DNA from: an uncultured Lachnospiraceae bacterium
GTDB taxonomy: Bacteria > Bacillota > Clostridia > Lachnospirales > Lachnospiraceae
Direction: 5' to 3'
Assembly (NCBI GenBank): GCA_902762955.1
Contig: CACWQH010000002.1
Coordinates: 78,934 to 142,933 of the forward strand
DNA length: 64,000 bases
Every line of letters begins with the position of its first letter. The stretch's first letter is position 1. Made by a program: the position numbers and the translations under genes. Below are positions 38,989 through 47,326 of this stretch, in pieces. The notes under the pieces were generated by a model. The model was not told where the DNA came from, did not search any database, and saw only the letters and a list, made by a program, of their open reading frames with translations.

Positions 38989-41085
38989 CTATATATCACA
39001 TTTTAAAACAGTGGCGGAAATCTTTGGTACCGTTATATGCAAAAGATTTCCCTTGATAAGATAATCTGTTTTGTCCAAGCTGTAACCCTCTTCAGTCGTC
39101 TGAATAATCTGAGTGAAGATATTACCGCTGTGGGCACCCACACGTCTTACATGAATATCATGTATCTGTTCATTGTAATCATTATTTAATATAACGATAA
39201 CAGCCTGTCTGTCTGTAAATCTTCCGTAAGCAACCACCTTGTAGCCGCCATACAAAAATTTAACGGAGCCCTTCATAAGTGCCGGATTTTCCTTATGAAT
39301 TTTTATTATATCCTTGTGGAAATTAATCAAATCCCAGTCCTCATGACCCCAAGGATAGGTTCTTCTGTTATCCGGATCTGTCCAACCGCAGACTCCAGCT
39401 TCATCACCGTAATATATGGTAGGTGCGCCCGGCCATGTCATCTGGAATACGACAGCTTCTCTAAATACACCTTTATTTACACCCTCATTGGCAGCCTCCG
39501 GTCCCATGGTATGAAGACGTCCAACCTTTCTGTTGGTTCTTGTAAGGAATCGCGAATGATCATGGTTCGAAAGCTCATTCATTGCAATCTCAAGTGAGTT
39601 CTGGTTAAACCTTGACATATGGTGTCTTAACGCACCTGTAAATGCATCCGGATTACCGAGCAAATCACCTCTAAACTCGTCACTGTGCTTTTCCACACCG
39701 GTCAAAAACCAGGTTATCGGTTCCATAAATGCATCATAATTCATAACCGTATCCCACTGGTCGCCTAAAAGCCAGGACTTGGCATCTCCATAATGTTCGG
39801 CAAGAATAATCGCATTTGGATTAGCCTTCTTAACTCTTTCCCTGAAATCATGCCAGAATTTATGATTAAACTCCTCGGTATAACCAAGGTCTGCTGCCAC
39901 ATCAAGTCTCCAGCCGTCAGCATTAAACGGCGGTGAAACCCATTTTTCACCAATCCTCATGATATACTCATAGAGCTTTTCCGACTCCTCATAATTAAGC
40001 TTAGGCAAGGTATCATGTCCCCACCAGCCGTTATAGGTCGGATTGTAAGGCCACTGCCAAGGATCCTGAAACTTGAAGAAGCTTCTGTACGGACTTTCCG
40101 CATCTACATATGCACCCTTGTCGTAACCCTCCTGATTTTCATATATACACTCTCTATCGAGCCATTTATTGAACGAACCGCAATGGTTAAATACACCATC
40201 AAGAATTATCTTCATGCCCCTTTTATGAATCTCATCGACCAGCTTTACAAAAAGAGCATTACTTGCTTCAAGATTTTCCTTGCTGGTAACTCTGTTGATA
40301 TATCTGGTTGAATCCTTGTTGGTCTTGGAGCCCTCCGGAAGACACTCCCCATCATCCTTTATTATCACACCGAAATGCGGATCTATATAATCATAATCCT
40401 GTATATCATATTTGTGATTGGAAGGTGATACAAATATAGGGTTAAGATATATAACATCAACGCCCAAATCCTTAAGGTAGTCAAGCTTGTTCATAACACC
40501 CTGCAGGTCTCCGCCATAGAAAGACCTTACATCCATGGTGTCCGGATATTTAGACCAATCCGTTACACGTCTCGTGCCCTCGCCGATATAGCAGTACTCG
40601 TTATCAAGCACATCATTGGACTCATCACCATTGCAGAATCTATCCACAAATATCTGATAAAATACCGCACCCTTGGCCCATGATGGCACAAAGAAATCGG
40701 GAACTATACTGAAATTATAATCATCATTGTTGTGATTTTGCGTACCAAGCTTATTATAATAACAGGTTACATTTCCCGCCTTAACCTCATAGAAATAATC
40801 TATCTCTTCATCGACTCTCGGAATTGTGTAAGAATAATAATCGAAAAAATCATCACTCTGTTCGACAGACATCCTGAAGCGTTCACCATTGCATATAACG
40901 AAGACACCATCAACATTGTTTGCAGAAGTTCTGAATCTTAACTTTACAGAACCGCCCTTGGCAACCTCCGAAGGAGAACGGTAGAATTCCGTTCCGTCAG
41001 AAAAAAGTGCACCAAAGTTAAGTGCAGTCTTAGTTTTAAACACATAATCAAAAACCTTGATTGCATTTCTGCCAAAGTCCGACAT
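38989..41085 (-). CDS. GH13 alpha-glycosidase (neopullulanase/cyclomaltodextrinase-like)
   Basis: Acts on alpha-1,4/1,6 glucans or maltodextrins; 698 residues, no signal peptide, so cytosolic. N-terminal beta domain (about 35-125), then the barrel with all GH13 regions: DGVFNH 296-301, nucleophile D395 in GWRLDVAAD, acid/base E430 in ILAEHYGD, and D509 in NHDHSR. NPIFVSPSNHKYD at 215-227 is typical of the neopullulanase subfamily, which may also make it a maltogenic amylase. Same strand as dnaA, 27 nt apart. Confidence 0.93.
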   Translation of the reverse strand: MSDFGRNAIKVFDYVFKTKTALNFGALFSDGTEFYRSPSEVAKGGSVKLRFRTSANNVDGVFVICNGERFRMSVEQSDDFFDYYSYTIPRVDEEIDYFYEVKAGNVTCYYNKLGTQNHNNDDYNFSIVPDFFVPSWAKGAVFYQIFVDRFCNGDESNDVLDNEYCYIGEGTRRVTDWSKYPDTMDVRSFYGGDLQGVMNKLDYLKDLGVDVIYLNPIFVSPSNHKYDIQDYDYIDPHFGVIIKDDGECLPEGSKTNKDSTRYINRVTSKENLEASNALFVKLVDEIHKRGMKIILDGVFNHCGSFNKWLDRECIYENQEGYDKGAYVDAESPYRSFFKFQDPWQWPYNPTYNGWWGHDTLPKLNYEESEKLYEYIMRIGEKWVSPPFNADGWRLDVAADLGYTEEFNHKFWHDFRERVKKANPNAIILAEHYGDAKSWLLGDQWDTVMNYDAFMEPITWFLTGVEKHSDEFRGDLLGNPDAFTGALRHHMSRFNQNSLEIAMNELSNHDHSRFLTRTNRKVGRLHTMGPEAANEGVNKGVFREAVVFQMTWPGAPTIYYGDEAGVCGWTDPDNRRTYPWGHEDWDLINFHKDIIKIHKENPALMKGSVKFLYGGYKVVAYGRFTDRQAVIVILNNDYNEQIHDIHVRRVGAHSGNIFTQIIQTTEEGYSLDKTDYLIKGNLLHITVPKISATVLKCDI

Positions 41086-41385
41086 AGCCCTGCCTCCATA
41101 AATCCTCGTTACATAAAATATAGAATATATTTTAATACATTATTGCCATTTTCTCAATAATTATTTTTCTGAATATCTCAAGCGCTCCCTGATACGTACT
41201 GTAATCATCCATTTAATAAACCTCCCCTATAGACTCCTAATCGGTTTTATTCAAAAATCACTCAGTTCTCCTGACAATACCATCTCAAAAAATGACTTAA
41301 AAAAGAACACGCTGTTTCAGCACGATGTACTCATAACCGAATACTCTACATTTCCTTTCTTTTTCTTGATTCTATTGAACGCTGC
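41086..41385. other. Intergenic gap, little seen
   Basis: 300 nt between the GH13 gene and the diguanylate cyclase. The only item is a 19-codon minus-strand frame (41213-41154, MDDYSTYQGALEIFRKIIY) with a good GGGGAGG site before it, 68 nt ahead of the GH13 start. It could be a leader peptide or a gene remnant. No clear terminator is visible after the diguanylate cyclase gene's upstream side. Confidence 0.35.
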
Positions 41386-42462
41386 TTACCTTCTTCTCCT
41401 GTCGAGCCCGGTTTCCTGATAATATCTCGACTTGTCCTCGTACATCAGCTTATCAGACTTTCTAATCGCTTCGTCCAGGCTTACGTCAGCGTCAACAAGT
41501 GCATATCCGGCGGAAATGTTGTAACCGCTCTCGGTTACTCGTTTCTTAATAGACTCACATGTTTTTTTGATATTGTCTTCATCGCATTCAAAAAACAGCA
41601 GGATAAACTCATCTCCGCCAATTCTGTAGGAATGTGCATTTTTGTCTATGGAACTTGTGATGCACTCGCCAATCTTGACAAGTGCCTTGTCCCCTGCCTC
41701 ATGCCCCTTAGTGTCGTTAAGCCCTTTAAGTCCGTTCATATCGAGGGAAGTTACTGCATATATGCTATTGGCGAAAACGATACAATCGTCGTAAAATGCT
41801 TTTCGATTAAGCAGACCGGTGAGAGCATCACGCCTGTTATCATGAGAGTAAAGGATAATATAAAAGAATATACTGCTGATCATGATGGCTTCATTCAGAT
41901 GATTTCCTCCAACAGTAGCATCAAGGGCTGTTGCACCCAGACAGAAAAGTGCTCCAAGCCAAACGATATATTTTTCCCATCCTTTCCTCTCTGTAATATT
42001 CCTGAAAGTAAACCATAGCAGCAACAATAAATAAAGCAGCGGGATAATAAAGACAATATACCCGAACGGACCACGATAGTGAGCGTAATTTTCGTCATAG
42101 CCGAATACAATATCGGAAAAAAATCCCGTACTGCTGAACAAAAGAGTGATCAAACTGGGAATCCAGAGGAACATTTTTCTGTGTCTTTCAGGAATGACAA
42201 CAAGCAGGAGTCCGAGAGCTGCTGTGGAACGGAATGTATAGCCAATAATTGTACAGAGTATACGCCAATACAGTAAGGAAGGAGATTGCGCCGCTACCGT
42301 TTCAAACATATCCTCAAACACCAATACCAGGCAACTGATGACCACAACCCAAAAATACTTTGTTTCCGAACCCCGAAAGGATTTCCGATTCCATAGCTTG
42401 ATACTAAATAGCAGTATCATAAAGATGGTGACGTAATTTCGTGAAAACAATAATATATCCAT
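41386..42462 (-). CDS. Membrane diguanylate cyclase (GGDEF)
   Basis: Makes cyclic di-GMP from two GTP. 358 residues: six or seven membrane helices (about 8-205) then a GGDEF domain with the intact active-site motif GGDEF at 282-286 and DALTGLLNR at 212-220. The usual RxxD product-inhibition site before the active site is not present (the equivalent stretch reads DKNA). The membrane part is presumably a sensor of unknown ligand. No partner gene adjacent. Confidence 0.92.
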   Translation of the reverse strand: MDILLFSRNYVTIFMILLFSIKLWNRKSFRGSETKYFWVVVISCLVLVFEDMFETVAAQSPSLLYWRILCTIIGYTFRSTAALGLLLVVIPERHRKMFLWIPSLITLLFSSTGFFSDIVFGYDENYAHYRGPFGYIVFIIPLLYLLLLLWFTFRNITERKGWEKYIVWLGALFCLGATALDATVGGNHLNEAIMISSIFFYIILYSHDNRRDALTGLLNRKAFYDDCIVFANSIYAVTSLDMNGLKGLNDTKGHEAGDKALVKIGECITSSIDKNAHSYRIGGDEFILLFFECDEDNIKKTCESIKKRVTESGYNISAGYALVDADVSLDEAIRKSDKLMYEDKSRYYQETGLDRRRR

Positions 42463-42616
42463 TTCAATTTATATCTCCCATTTATATTTTTACAGGCATT
42501 ATAATGCCTATGCGCATTAACATTTAATGAATTATTTTATTACCATATTATATACCACAATAGTATAATCAAACAACAATTATTATCTCAATCTCTTATT
42601 GTTTATCTACAAAGAA
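42463..42616. other. AT-rich gap left of the cassette
   Basis: Upstream region of the diguanylate cyclase gene: AT-rich, no gene. The repeat boxes of the accessory cassette begin at 42617; together with them the gene-free stretch reaches 42865. Confidence 0.5.
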
Positions 42617-42862
42617 GAAGAGGACATCGGGCGTTCGACCGTCCTCTTCGGAGAAGGTATTTTGTTACTTATGGGACCGAACCTTAAACATTTTCGTCTT
42701 CTTTTGTCTTTGCCAGTAATCCTTGATTTATAAGGTTTTACGACATTTTCCCACTTTCGTCTTATACCGTCTTTTTTCTTCTTTACGAACCGAAAAGTGG
42801 TTCAAAAGGTGGTTCAGGCTTGATGCCTTTATTTTGTTACTTTTTTGGTGTAGCAAAAAACT
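42617..42862. repeat. Left boundary repeats of the accessory cassette
   Basis: Three items. (1) Hairpin GAAGAGGAC (42617-42625) / GTCCTCTTC (42641-42649) followed by GGAGAAGGTATTTTGTTACT and TATGGG to 42675; 42641-42675 (35 nt) recurs exactly at 45232-45266. (2) The 20-mer GTGGTTCAAAAGGTGGTTCA at 42797-42816, identical to 45108-45127. (3) TATTTTGTTACTT (42830-42842) and GGTGTAGCAAAAAACT (42847-42862), the latter also at 45266-45281. These look like a duplicated or broken copy of one short element on each side of the cassette. Confidence 0.8.
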
Positions 42863-42865
42863 CCT

Positions 42866-43516
42866 TTAATCTGTACACGGATTGTCAGAATCTTCATCTT
42901 CACCTAATAAACTATGAGAAATAAGACTCTTAATCTTATCTTTGTATTTGTTTAAAGATATTTCATCACCCACTATTATTTCGTCAAATAATTGTGCTCC
43001 GGCTTTCCTTCTAATAACCAAATCCACAGCACTTGGATTGTTTAATTCATTTCCTCTAATCAGCGACTTAGGTCTTGCTTTTCCGGCATCAACGAAGCCA
43101 AGTGTGCAACTGCCATCAGCGGCAGCAAATGAACATATTACATTATTTTTCTTAAACTCCTCCTCGGTAAGTAATCCATCATGAAACAGTTGCATCATAT
43201 CCGGAAGAACCTTGATTTTTCTTCTTACAGTACCCTTTACAGATTTTTCGTTTTGTCCACTCTTGGAAAAATCAAAATCACTTTCCGATAAGGAACCATC
43301 ATAACATTTATCAAAAAATTCTTGTGCACTCACCAACGCATTTACACCGGTTAAATGCATAAAGTTATCTTTTGCTGCCGCAATAATATAGTAATTCTTT
43401 TTTGAAAACGCCTCTGAACATATAAGATATTCATAGTCTAAGTATATTGATTTATATTGCATCGCCGCACTTAACAATTCTGTACGTACACGTTCTTTAA
43501 AACTTATTTCAGCCAT
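42866..43516 (-). CDS. Candidate type III toxin (216 aa, downstream of pseudoknot repeats)
   Basis: Probable RNA-targeting toxin held inactive by the repeat RNA just upstream. Start ATG 43516 has AAAGGGG upstream; an upstream ATG at 43549 would lie inside the terminator. N-terminal half: DYEYLICSEAF (28-38), NYYIIAAAKDNFMHLTGV (41-58), FFDKCYDGSLSESDFDF (67-83). C-terminal half: VRRKIKVLPDMMQLF (97-111), CTLGFVDAGKARPKSLIRGN (137-156), DLVIRRK (165-171). This pattern recalls, from memory only, the PBECR4 group of BECR-fold nuclease domains; it does not resemble classical ToxN. The acidic tail is short. Type III status rests on the architecture, not on similarity. Confidence 0.75.
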   Translation of the reverse strand: MAEISFKERVRTELLSAAMQYKSIYLDYEYLICSEAFSKKNYYIIAAAKDNFMHLTGVNALVSAQEFFDKCYDGSLSESDFDFSKSGQNEKSVKGTVRRKIKVLPDMMQLFHDGLLTEEEFKKNNVICSFAAADGSCTLGFVDAGKARPKSLIRGNELNNPSAVDLVIRRKAGAQLFDEIIVGDEISLNKYKDKIKSLISHSLLGEDEDSDNPCTD

Positions 43517-43537
43517 TGTATCCCCTTTGTTAAGAAA

Positions 43538-43562
43538 AAGGGATGACATTCAGCCATCCCTT
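43538..43562 (-). terminator. Terminator between antitoxin repeats and toxin gene
   Basis: Arms AAGGGATG / CATCCCTT (43562-43555 and 43545-43538 on the minus strand), 9-nt loop, then T-rich TTTC. It lies 25 nt after the second repeat and 21 nt before the toxin start. Type III loci use such a leaky terminator to set the RNA-to-toxin ratio. Confidence 0.85.
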
Positions 43563-43585
43563 GATTTATAGCAGTTTACTCTGTA

Positions 43586-43651
43586 ATGGGAATGAGTTTT
43601 AGGTCTTCATCCCGACCGCTGGATACGGGTTTTAAGTCTCCGTTCCGACTT
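43586..43651 (-). ncRNA. Tandem pseudoknot RNA (candidate type III antitoxin)
   Basis: Two contiguous 33-nt units, R1 43651-43619 and R2 43618-43586, identical at 22 of 33 positions. Each folds as an H-type pseudoknot: stem 1 is unit positions 2-5 with 14-17; stem 2 is positions 6-12 of the loop with 24-31 (one bulge at 28, or 27 in R2); positions 19-22 are an AAAA linker. Of 11 differences, eight form four compensatory pairs: 2-17 (A-U to G-C), 8-29 (A-U to G-C), 10-26 (C-G to U-A), 12-24 (G-C to A-U). The rest lie at positions 1, 28 and 33, unpaired. So the fold is selected for. Its promoter is at 43664-43692. Confidence 0.9.
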
Positions 43652-43663
43652 GTTTCTACATAT

Positions 43664-43692
43664 ACAATATCACAAAAACGGATTTATTTCAA
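43664..43692 (-). promoter_or_regulatory. Promoter of antitoxin RNA and toxin
   Basis: On the minus strand TTGAAA (43692-43687), 17 nt, TATTGT (43669-43664), with TG before the -10 (extended -10). Start near 43657 places the first repeat stem only about 6 nt into the RNA. Confidence 0.75.
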
Positions 43693-43915
43693 TACATTTG
43701 ACTGAAAGATTTAAAAATCAACTATCCGTTTTAGCTTGTATGTTAGCATTTTTTTGAATGAAAGGCAATATGAAATGGCTTCCATTTTATAGTATTCCGT
43801 TTTTTTTAAATGTTACATTATAAAATGCGCCGTTTCTTTCATCTTCCTCTACCCAACACCAGTCGTCTCATTTTGGAGATTTTTACACTTTATTTATAAA
43901 CCGGAAATAAACACA

Positions 43916-44506
43916 CTATATGTTGCACCCATTTTCTATACTAATGTATTTTTTTGACTCATCAATAACTTTTGCTAATTGATTTCCAAAACCTATGTTA
44001 TACGCAAATTCATCAGCCACAAACTCATTTTGTCTCATTGACCATCTCAAGAACAAGAGACAAAATTTTGTCCATAGCCAAATCAAATTTGATGACAAAG
44101 AGGCTATTCCTGCAAGGAGAACACCCGAGATAAGGCGTCTACTTCTAATAGCAAATAGCCCTAAAATTGCAGTAATAGTCCAGCATGCTATTTTTATCAG
44201 AAATATAGCGACCCATATAAAAACATTACCGCCACCAATAATCAATTGAACAATTGAATGTCCATAAGCCAGGTGTCCAACTTCATGTGCCAATATTCCT
44301 AATATATCATCATCTGATAGATTTAATAAAGCATCCGTAATACAGATTGTTTTTCGACCAACAGCAAATGCATTCGGTGTTTCATCATGTATCATAGTTA
44401 AATTCACTTTGTTTACTGTATAAGGTGAATTTTCCTTTGTTTTTTTCAAAACAAGTTCTAAAAGAGGCACAATTTTAATTTGATAATCCTTTCTTCGTAT
44501 CGACAT
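43916..44506 (-). CDS. M48-family membrane zinc protease (HtpX-like)
   Basis: Membrane-embedded metallopeptidase of 196 residues. The zinc motif HEVGH is at 74-78 and the third ligand in NEFVADEFA (E161, with D165); ETPNAFAVGRKTICIT at 42-57 precedes it as in HtpX. Helices about 85-120, 125-138 and 142-154. The N-terminal helices of HtpX are missing and an in-frame stop lies just before the ATG; AAAGGGG abuts the ATG with no spacer, so the start context is poor and a 5' truncation is possible. Its upstream region has a strong hairpin (44563-44590). Shares the cassette with the toxin candidate; a link is unproven. Confidence 0.82.
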   Translation of the reverse strand: MSIRRKDYQIKIVPLLELVLKKTKENSPYTVNKVNLTMIHDETPNAFAVGRKTICITDALLNLSDDDILGILAHEVGHLAYGHSIVQLIIGGGNVFIWVAIFLIKIACWTITAILGLFAIRSRRLISGVLLAGIASLSSNLIWLWTKFCLLFLRWSMRQNEFVADEFAYNIGFGNQLAKVIDESKKYISIENGCNI

Positions 44507-44562
44507 CCCCTTTTATATTAGTCTTCGACAAACCAATATCATAAGGGATATCTGATTGTTTG

Positions 44563-44596
44563 GGAAGAGGCAGATAATATCTCCTCTTCCTTTTTT
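44563..44596 (+). terminator. Plus-strand-type terminator without an upstream plus gene
   Basis: GGAAGAGG (44563-44570), AGAT-AAT-ATCT inner stem, CCTCTTCC (44583-44590), then T6 (44591-44596). A strong hairpin, related in its GAAGAGG arms to the two boundary hairpins. No plus-strand gene ends here, so it may stop an antisense RNA or simply be a cassette repeat. Confidence 0.6.
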
Positions 44597-44719
44597 ACTA
44601 TTAGAACCAATGATAATTATACACTAACTATATATTACTACTTATATGTTACATTCAACATCTGAATATTTATATATAAAATGATTATAATTATTGTAAT
44701 ACCTTTAAGGAGGCACGCA

Positions 44720-44944
44720 ATGAACGAAAGAGGACAAATAATAGTACACCTGTCTGAATTAATTGAAAAATCGGGGTTAAGTAAGAATAAGTTCTGCCAG
44801 ATGGCTCAACTTGAGATGACGCAGCTAAACCGACTTTTGAAAAATCAGATAACACGATTTGATGCTGACGTTCTGATAAGAATATGCGATACTTTAGATT
44901 GTGGAGTTGGTGATCTGCTTGAATATAAAAGAACAAACAAATAA
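44720..44944 (+). CDS. Xre/Cro-C1-type HTH regulator
   Basis: A 74-residue DNA-binding protein: MNERGQIIVHLSELIEKSGL, SKNKFCQMAQLEMTQLNRLL and CDTLDCGVGDLLEY, the standard five-helix Xre fold (HTH_26 type). ATG 44720 has AAGGAGG upstream; a longer reading to 44681 lacks a site. -10 TATAAT at 44686-44691 with a weak -35. Divergent from the M48 protease gene, so likely to control that or the cassette. Ends at a clear terminator. Confidence 0.88.
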   Translation: MNERGQIIVHLSELIEKSGLSKNKFCQMAQLEMTQLNRLLKNQITRFDADVLIRICDTLDCGVGDLLEYKRTNK

Positions 44945-44974
44945 TACATGCCATAAGATACAGTGCATACAATT

Positions 44975-45005
44975 AGCCGGAATTAGAAATGATTCCGGCT
45001 TTTTT
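44975..45005 (+). terminator. Terminator after HTH gene
   Basis: AGCCGGAAT (44975-44983) / ATTCCGGCT (44992-45000), 8-nt loop, then T6 starting at 45000. Confidence 0.9.
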
Positions 45006-45031
45006 ATTTGAAGTATTAAATTATGAATTAG

Positions 45032-45281
45032 GGGTGGTTCAAGGGGTGGTTCAAAACGTGAAAATTAAAGGTTTTTTCAACACTAAAAAAAGTCATTTGG
45101 TGTAAAGGTGGTTCAAAAGGTGGTTCAAACCCGAAAATCAGGTCAAAGAAAAGGGATAAAATCAGAAGAGTAAAAAGTCCGCGAAGCCGCATAAATCCTG
45201 AAAAGGAGAAGAGGACAGCCAACGAACGACTGTCCTCTTCGGAGAAGGTATTTTGTTACTTATGGGGTGTAGCAAAAAACT
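45032..45281. repeat. Right boundary repeats of the accessory cassette
   Basis: Contains GGTGGTTCA copies near 45034, 45045, 45107 and 45119 (45108-45127 is the exact 20-mer also at 42797-42816), then the hairpin GAAGAGGACAG (45208-45218) / CTGTCCTCTTC (45230-45240) and the 35-nt repeat at 45232-45266, ending in GGTGTAGCAAAAAACT (45266-45281). The hairpin arms differ from the left copy in two extra pairs. The rest of this gene-free stretch up to ftsH is AT-rich. Confidence 0.8.
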
Positions 45282-45392
45282 ATATAATGTATTGGGGGTT
45301 ACAAGTATTATTATACTCAAATCCGTTAAAAAGTGTATCCAACTTTTAAATTTTTATAAAAAATTTTTTATGCAGTATGCACATAACTTTTA

Positions 45393-45454
45393 AACGTTAG
45401 ACAAAACTTTTACTAAATTACAACCCTGTTTTTTGTGCATTTTGTCTAATCGTT
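45393..45454. repeat. Inverted repeat overlapping the ftsH stop
   Basis: AACGTTAGACAAAA (45393-45406) and TTTTGTCTAATCGTT (45440-45454) are complementary with one extra base; the right arm includes the ftsH stop (45446). Loop of 33 nt. No T-run, so perhaps a processing hairpin, or the edge of an inserted element. Confidence 0.5.
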
Positions 45455-47293
45455 CAAAAATAGCGACTCAAACTCGTCTTTTTCGATTCTCTCCTTCTCA
45501 AGAAGAAGATTAGCACATTTATGCAAAACATCCATATTTTCCATGATTATTCTCTTTGCCTCGGCATAACACTCATCGATTATTCTTCTTACTTCTTCAT
45601 CAATGGTTTTAGCCATCTTGTCGCTATAATTTCTTGAATGTCCCAAATCTCTGCCTAAGAATACCTCTTCGCCATTGTCTACCTCATAGTTGATGAGGCC
45701 GACCTTTTCGGAAAAACCGTACTTGATAACCATTGCACGGGCTGTTTCCGTAGCCTGCTTGATATCCTGTGATGCTCCGGTGGTTACATCGTCAAATATA
45801 AGCTCCTCGGCAACTCTTCCGCCAAAGCTTACCTGTATATCCTGAAGCATCTTTTTCTTGGTGTTAAATACGTTATCATTTTCAGGAAGCGGCATAGTAT
45901 ATCCGCCTGCTCCACGTCCGTTAGGAATAATTGATACAAGTCTTACAGGACCAACCTCTGAAAGCAAATGGAACAATATCGCATGACCTGATTCGTGGTA
46001 GGCTGTAATCTTTCTTTCCTTTTCCGGTACAAGACGGCTCTTTTTCTCTCCGCCGATTCCTATCTTGATAAAGCTCTTATCTACATCATCCTTGGTGATG
46101 TATGGTCTGTTATTTCTTGCGGCACTTATCGCAGATTCATTCATAAGATTTTCAAGATCAGCACCGGCAAAACCGGCTGTTGTTCTTGCAAGCTCATGTA
46201 AATCTATATCATCTGCAAGCTTCTTGTTTCTTACATGTACCTTAAGTATTTCTTCTCTACCCTTAACATCCGGTCTTCCAACCATAACCTTTCTGTCAAA
46301 ACGTCCCGGACGCAAAATCGCAGGATCAAGGATATCTACTCTGTTTGTTGCTGCAAGAACTATAATGCCCTCGTTGGTGCCAAATCCGTCCATCTCAACC
46401 AAAAGCTGGTTAAGAGTCTGCTCACGCTCATCGTGACCACCGCCAAGACCTGAACCTCTTTTTCTTGCAACTGCATCTATCTCATCTATAAATACTATAC
46501 ACGGTGCATTTTTCTTTGCATCCTCAAACAAATCTCTTACACGGGATGCACCGACACCGACAAACATCTCAACAAAGTCAGAACCGGAGATTGAGAAAAA
46601 TGGTACGCCGGCCTCTCCTGCAACCGCCTTTGCAAGCAAGGTCTTACCTGTTCCAGGAGGGCCCTCAAGAAGAACACCCTTAGGAATTCTTGCACCTAAA
46701 TCATTGTATTTCTTAGGCTCTTTGAGGAAATCAACGATTTCCGCCATATCCTCTTTTTCTTCTTCAAGTCCGGCAACATCCTTAAAGGTATATTTCTGAT
46801 CCTTCTCTGTCATCATACGGGCACGGCTCTTGCCGAAGTTCATCACTCTTCCGCCACTGCTACCGCCTCCGGCGCCACCGCCACTTACGCCTCCCATAAG
46901 GACGATCATAAGCACAACTAAAAGAACTACTCCAACTATAACAGGCATCCAGGTCCAAAATGCGCTCTGTCTCGGCACATCGTAAAGGCTCATATTAACC
47001 TGTCCGCCTTTTCTGTTCATTACGATATCCTGAACCACATTTACATCAGATACGTAAAACTCGATGCTTGAACCGCTGGTATAGGTTATTGTAACCGTAC
47101 CTGTCGGTATCTCACTATTTTGATATATATCAACTTCGCTGATAAGCTCCTCATTTATGTCGCTTTTAAAATTATCTATAGTATAATCCGTATCAGTCTC
47201 CTGCGATCTGCTTTGCAGCCAAAGCACGATACAAAAACCGATAAAGAACAATAGAAGATAAAAGCCAAATCCTCTTCTTATACTATTTTTCAT
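45446..47293 (-). CDS. ftsH: ATP-dependent zinc metalloprotease FtsH
   Basis: Membrane AAA protease, 615 residues. Helices about 8-26 and 113-133, AAA domain with Walker A GPPGTGKT 211-218 and [10 protein letters not shown] 267-276, SRH region, then the zinc motif HESGH 433-437. Glycine-rich linker [15 protein letters not shown]. Last gene of the conserved hpt-ftsH pair. Confidence 0.98.
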   Translation of the reverse strand: MKNSIRRGFGFYLLLFFIGFCIVLWLQSRSQETDTDYTIDNFKSDINEELISEVDIYQNSEIPTGTVTITYTSGSSIEFYVSDVNVVQDIVMNRKGGQVNMSLYDVPRQSAFWTWMPVIVGVVLLVVLMIVLMGGVSGGGAGGGSSGGRVMNFGKSRARMMTEKDQKYTFKDVAGLEEEKEDMAEIVDFLKEPKKYNDLGARIPKGVLLEGPPGTGKTLLAKAVAGEAGVPFFSISGSDFVEMFVGVGASRVRDLFEDAKKNAPCIVFIDEIDAVARKRGSGLGGGHDEREQTLNQLLVEMDGFGTNEGIIVLAATNRVDILDPAILRPGRFDRKVMVGRPDVKGREEILKVHVRNKKLADDIDLHELARTTAGFAGADLENLMNESAISAARNNRPYITKDDVDKSFIKIGIGGEKKSRLVPEKERKITAYHESGHAILFHLLSEVGPVRLVSIIPNGRGAGGYTMPLPENDNVFNTKKKMLQDIQVSFGGRVAEELIFDDVTTGASQDIKQATETARAMVIKYGFSEKVGLINYEVDNGEEVFLGRDLGHSRNYSDKMAKTIDEEVRRIIDECYAEAKRIIMENMDVLHKCANLLLEKERIEKDEFESLFLND

Positions 47294-47326
47294 TTCTCGC
47301 TCCTTTCTTTATCCGCATAGTATAAA

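Noticed and set aside
37372-39000. Chromosomal origin at dnaA
   Set aside because: No cluster of DnaA boxes or AT-rich unwinding element seen, and dnaN is absent.
41386-42462. Dual GGDEF-EAL enzyme
   Set aside because: Sequence ends shortly after the GGDEF domain; no EAL motif.
43586-43651. Tandem preQ1-I or other known riboswitch
   Set aside because: H-type pseudoknot with an A-rich linker is shared with preQ1-I, but the loop and tail lack the preQ1 consensus, units vary in the loop, and a repeat-terminator-protein order with a non-transport gene fits type III antitoxin better. A covariance-model search would settle it.
43523-43651. CRISPR-like repeats
   Set aside because: Only two contiguous units with no spacers and no cas genes; differences are compensatory, which CRISPR repeats do not show.
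45028-45222. 64-codon minus-strand frame across the right boundary repeats
   Set aside because: Made of repeat-derived residues (FEPPFEPP and HPLNHP), no ribosome binding site, no domain; an accidental frame through the GGTGGTTCA copies.
42617-45281. Insertion sequence or integrative element
   Set aside because: No transposase, integrase, relaxase or tRNA gene; repeats are short and direct, so only a repeat-flanked cassette is claimed.
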